Origin: Chryseobacterium sp. 3008163
GTDB taxonomy: Bacteria > Bacteroidota > Bacteroidia > Flavobacteriales > Weeksellaceae
Reading direction: 5' to 3'
Length of the DNA stretch: 64,000 bases
NCBI RefSeq assembly: GCF_003669035.1
Contig: NZ_CP033070.1
Coordinates: 434,001 to 498,000 of the forward strand
The translations under genes were made by a program, and so were the position numbers. This document shows positions 62,068 through 64,000 of this stretch, in pieces; the stretch's first letter is position 1, and each line of letters begins with the position of its first letter. The notes under the pieces are model-generated. The model did no database searches. It saw only the letters and a list, made by a program, of their open reading frames with translations, and was not told the origin of the DNA.

Positions 62068-64000
62068 TTACATCGTCTCCATTTTGAAACTCATGCTTTC
62101 GATTACTTTCAGGATTGCTTCAACCGTATCCATTGATGTTAAACAAGGAACACCGTTTTCGACACTCATTCTTCTGATCTGGAAACCGTCTCTTTCAGAC
62201 TGTTTTCCTTTCGTCATGGTGTTGACAACATATTGAACTTTTCCTTTCTGAATTAAGTCGATTAAGTTGACACTTTCCTCTCCTATTTTGTATCCGATTT
62301 TACAAGGAATCCCTTGTTCTGCAAAGAACTTTGCAGTTCCTTCTGTTGCCCAGATTCTGAAGCCAACTTCATGGAATCTTGATGCCAAATCAGCTGCTTC
62401 CTGCTTGTGTTTATCAGCTACCGTGAATAAGATTGAACCGTGCATAGGAACTTTTCTTCCCGCTGCAACCAATCCTTTGTACAAAGCTTTCTCTAAAGTA
62501 GTATCTTTCCCCATTACTTCTCCCGTAGACTTCATTTCTGGTCCTAAAGAGATATCAACCTTGGTTAATTTTGAGAAAGAGAACACAGGAACTTTTACGA
62601 AAACACCTTCTTTGTTGGGAACCAATCCGTTTTTATAGCCTAAATCTTTCAGTTTCTGACCTAAAATCGCTTTGGTAGCCAGGTTTGCCATCGGAACATC
62701 CGTAATTTTAGACAAGAAAGGAACTGTTCTTGATGAACGTGGGTTTACTTCAATCACATATACATTTCCTTCAAAAAGAACGTACTGAATATTCATTAAA
62801 CCAATCACATTCAATCCTTTAGCCAATCTTTCGGTATAATCTACCAAAGTATCGATTTCTGCCTGAGAAACATTCTGTGGCGGATAGACTGCAATCGAGT
62901 CACCGGAGTGAACACCTGCTCTTTCGATATGCTCCATAATTCCAGGAATGATTACTGTTTCGCCGTCGCAAATCGCATCTACTTCCACTTCTCTTCCCGT
63001 AATGTAACGATCCACCAAAACCGGCTGATCCGGACTTGCATCTACCGCAAATTCCATGTAGTGAGCCAATTCTGCTTCATTGTACACAATTTCCATTGCT
63101 CTACCTCCCAAAACATAGCTTGGACGAACCAAAACCGGATAACCGATCTCGTTGGCAATCACAATCGCTTCTTCTTTTGAAGTTGAAGTTTTTCCTAAAG
63201 GCTGAGGAATTCCCATTTCCTGAAGGGCTTTTTCAAACTTATCTCTGTTTTCAGCTCTATCAAGATCTTCTAAAGAAGTTCCTAAAATCTTAACTCCGTA
63301 AGCTGCTAATTTATCTGCTAAATTGATGGCAGTTTGTCCACCGAATTGAACTACAACACCTTTTGGTTTTTCAAGGTCGATGATACTCATCACATCCTCT
63401 TCCGTTAATGGCTCAAAGTATAATTTATCTGAAATCGAGAAGTCTGTAGAAACTGTTTCAGGATTATTGTTGATGATAATCGCTTCGTAGCCCATTTCTT
63501 TGATTGCCCAAACAGAGTGAACGGTTGCGTAATCAAACTCAACACCCTGCCCAATTCTGATTGGTCCCGAACCTAAAACGATAATTTTTTCTTTGTCGGT
63601 AACTACAGATTCGTTTTCCTCTTCGTAAGTTCCATAGAAATATGGAGTTTCGCTTTCAAATTCAGCAGCACAAGTGTCTACCATTTTGTAAACCGGAATG
63701 ATTCCGTTTTCTTTTCTGAAATTGTAAACTTCTCTTTGAGTAGACTCCCACAAATGAGCGATATTCTGATCTGAGAAACCTAATTTTTTAGACTGAATCA
63801 AAATTTCTTTATCGAATCTGTTAGCGGCAATTGTCTTTTCGAAATCGACTAATTTCTTTAATTTCCAGATGAAGAATTTATCGATTTTGCTCCATTCTAC
63901 GATTTGTTCCCAATCGTAACCTCTTCTTAAAGCGTCACAAATGATAAACAATCTTTCGTCATCACAAACTCTGATTCTTCTTTCGATATCTTCGTCCGTT
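62068..64000 (-). CDS. carB: Carbamoyl-phosphate synthase large subunit, C-terminal part (5' end beyond window)
   Basis: This subunit synthesises carbamoyl phosphate from glutamine-derived ammonia, bicarbonate and two ATP for pyrimidine and arginine synthesis. The visible 644 codons begin before [16 protein letters not shown] and continue through the second half: [29 protein letters not shown], the second ATP-grasp ([32 protein letters not shown]) and the C-terminal MGS-like allosteric domain (ATEGTAKFF). The reading frame runs through base 64000, so an ATG at 63951 is internal. No oddities seen. Confidence 0.97.
   Translation of the reverse strand, partial: TDEDIERRIRVCDDERLFIICDALRRGYDWEQIVEWSKIDKFFIWKLKKLVDFEKTIAANRFDKEILIQSKKLGFSDQNIAHLWESTQREVYNFRKENGIIPVYKMVDTCAAEFESETPYFYGTYEEENESVVTDKEKIIVLGSGPIRIGQGVEFDYATVHSVWAIKEMGYEAIIINNNPETVSTDFSISDKLYFEPLTEEDVMSIIDLEKPKGVVVQFGGQTAINLADKLAAYGVKILGTSLEDLDRAENRDKFEKALQEMGIPQPLGKTSTSKEEAIVIANEIGYPVLVRPSYVLGGRAMEIVYNEAELAHYMEFAVDASPDQPVLVDRYITGREVEVDAICDGETVIIPGIMEHIERAGVHSGDSIAVYPPQNVSQAEIDTLVDYTERLAKGLNVIGLMNIQYVLFEGNVYVIEVNPRSSRTVPFLSKITDVPMANLATKAILGQKLKDLGYKNGLVPNKEGVFVKVPVFSFSKLTKVDISLGPEMKSTGEVMGKDTTLEKALYKGLVAAGRKVPMHGSILFTVADKHKQEAADLASRFHEVGFRIWATEGTAKFFAEQGIPCKIGYKIGEESVNLIDLIQKGKVQYVVNTMTKGKQSERDGFQIRRMSVENGVPCLTSMDTVEAILKVIESMSFKMETM

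Noticed and set aside
63951..64000. Start of carB at 63951
   Set aside because: The reading frame with clear CarB sequence continues to the window edge, so that ATG is internal.

Overview
The window reads as a Flavobacteriia (Bacteroidota) chromosome, most likely Chryseobacterium or a close relative. This rests on several sequence features: a type IX secretion C-terminal sorting domain, DUF2911 and DUF6377 proteins, many promoters with the Bacteroidota -7 element TAnnTTTG, HxlR/DoxX and Crp/SDR pairs, and the overall low GC. No database search was possible, so family names rest on motifs and remembered family sequences.

Region 1 (1-17142) holds an AraC regulator with an old-yellow-enzyme ene reductase. 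It is followed by a TetR-controlled acyl-chain block: hotdog thioesterase, FabF-like ketosynthase, biosynthetic-type thiolase, dihydrolipoyl dehydrogenase and FadI-like thiolase. A second TetR gene heads an RND efflux operon (outer-membrane factor, adaptor, pump) that runs on into a 3-hydroxyacyl-CoA dehydrogenase and a short-chain dehydrogenase. Each TetR has a palindrome shared between its own promoter and the promoter of the next transcription unit.

Region 2 (17364-28372) is a GbsR/MarR-type regulator followed by a compact operon: a second tripartite RND pump, an MFS exporter, a thioredoxin-reductase-like enzyme, an APC permease and a lipoprotein methyltransferase. Two perfect 20-bp AGTTCA-N8-TGAACT palindromes lie before the regulator and before the pump. 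The block ends in what looks like a truncated methyltransferase gene.

Region 3 (28373-48600) is gene-poor, AT-rich and accessory. It has a cupin, a beta-helix-like protein, a seven-repeat T9SS-secreted propeller-like protein, a 73-bp AGAT microsatellite, a lipoprotein, and the broken remains of an MBL-fold hydrolase, a cytochrome P460-like gene, two mobile-element HTH genes and a tyrosine integrase. Intact islands are DoxX/HxlR, a DUF6377 regulator and two crp-SDR modules arranged as mirror images. It closes with a serine recombinase that abuts tRNA-Ser(TGA), its reading frame running antisense through the tRNA.

Region 4 (48600-64000) is mostly core genome: trxB, holA, an HsdR-N nuclease-fold protein, dienelactone hydrolase, small Zn-ribbon and cupin proteins, GNAT, DUF2911, an ABC ATPase with a large membrane partner, secreted proteins, and carB running off the right edge.

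Three genes (RND adaptor, SDR, holA) each look one A short within an A-run. Because holA is essential, base-calling error is a serious explanation for all three. The most interesting biology is the layered operator logic of the two efflux superoperons, and the linkage of RND export to acyl-chain enzymes in the first and to a redox enzyme plus an exported-looking methyltransferase in the second.
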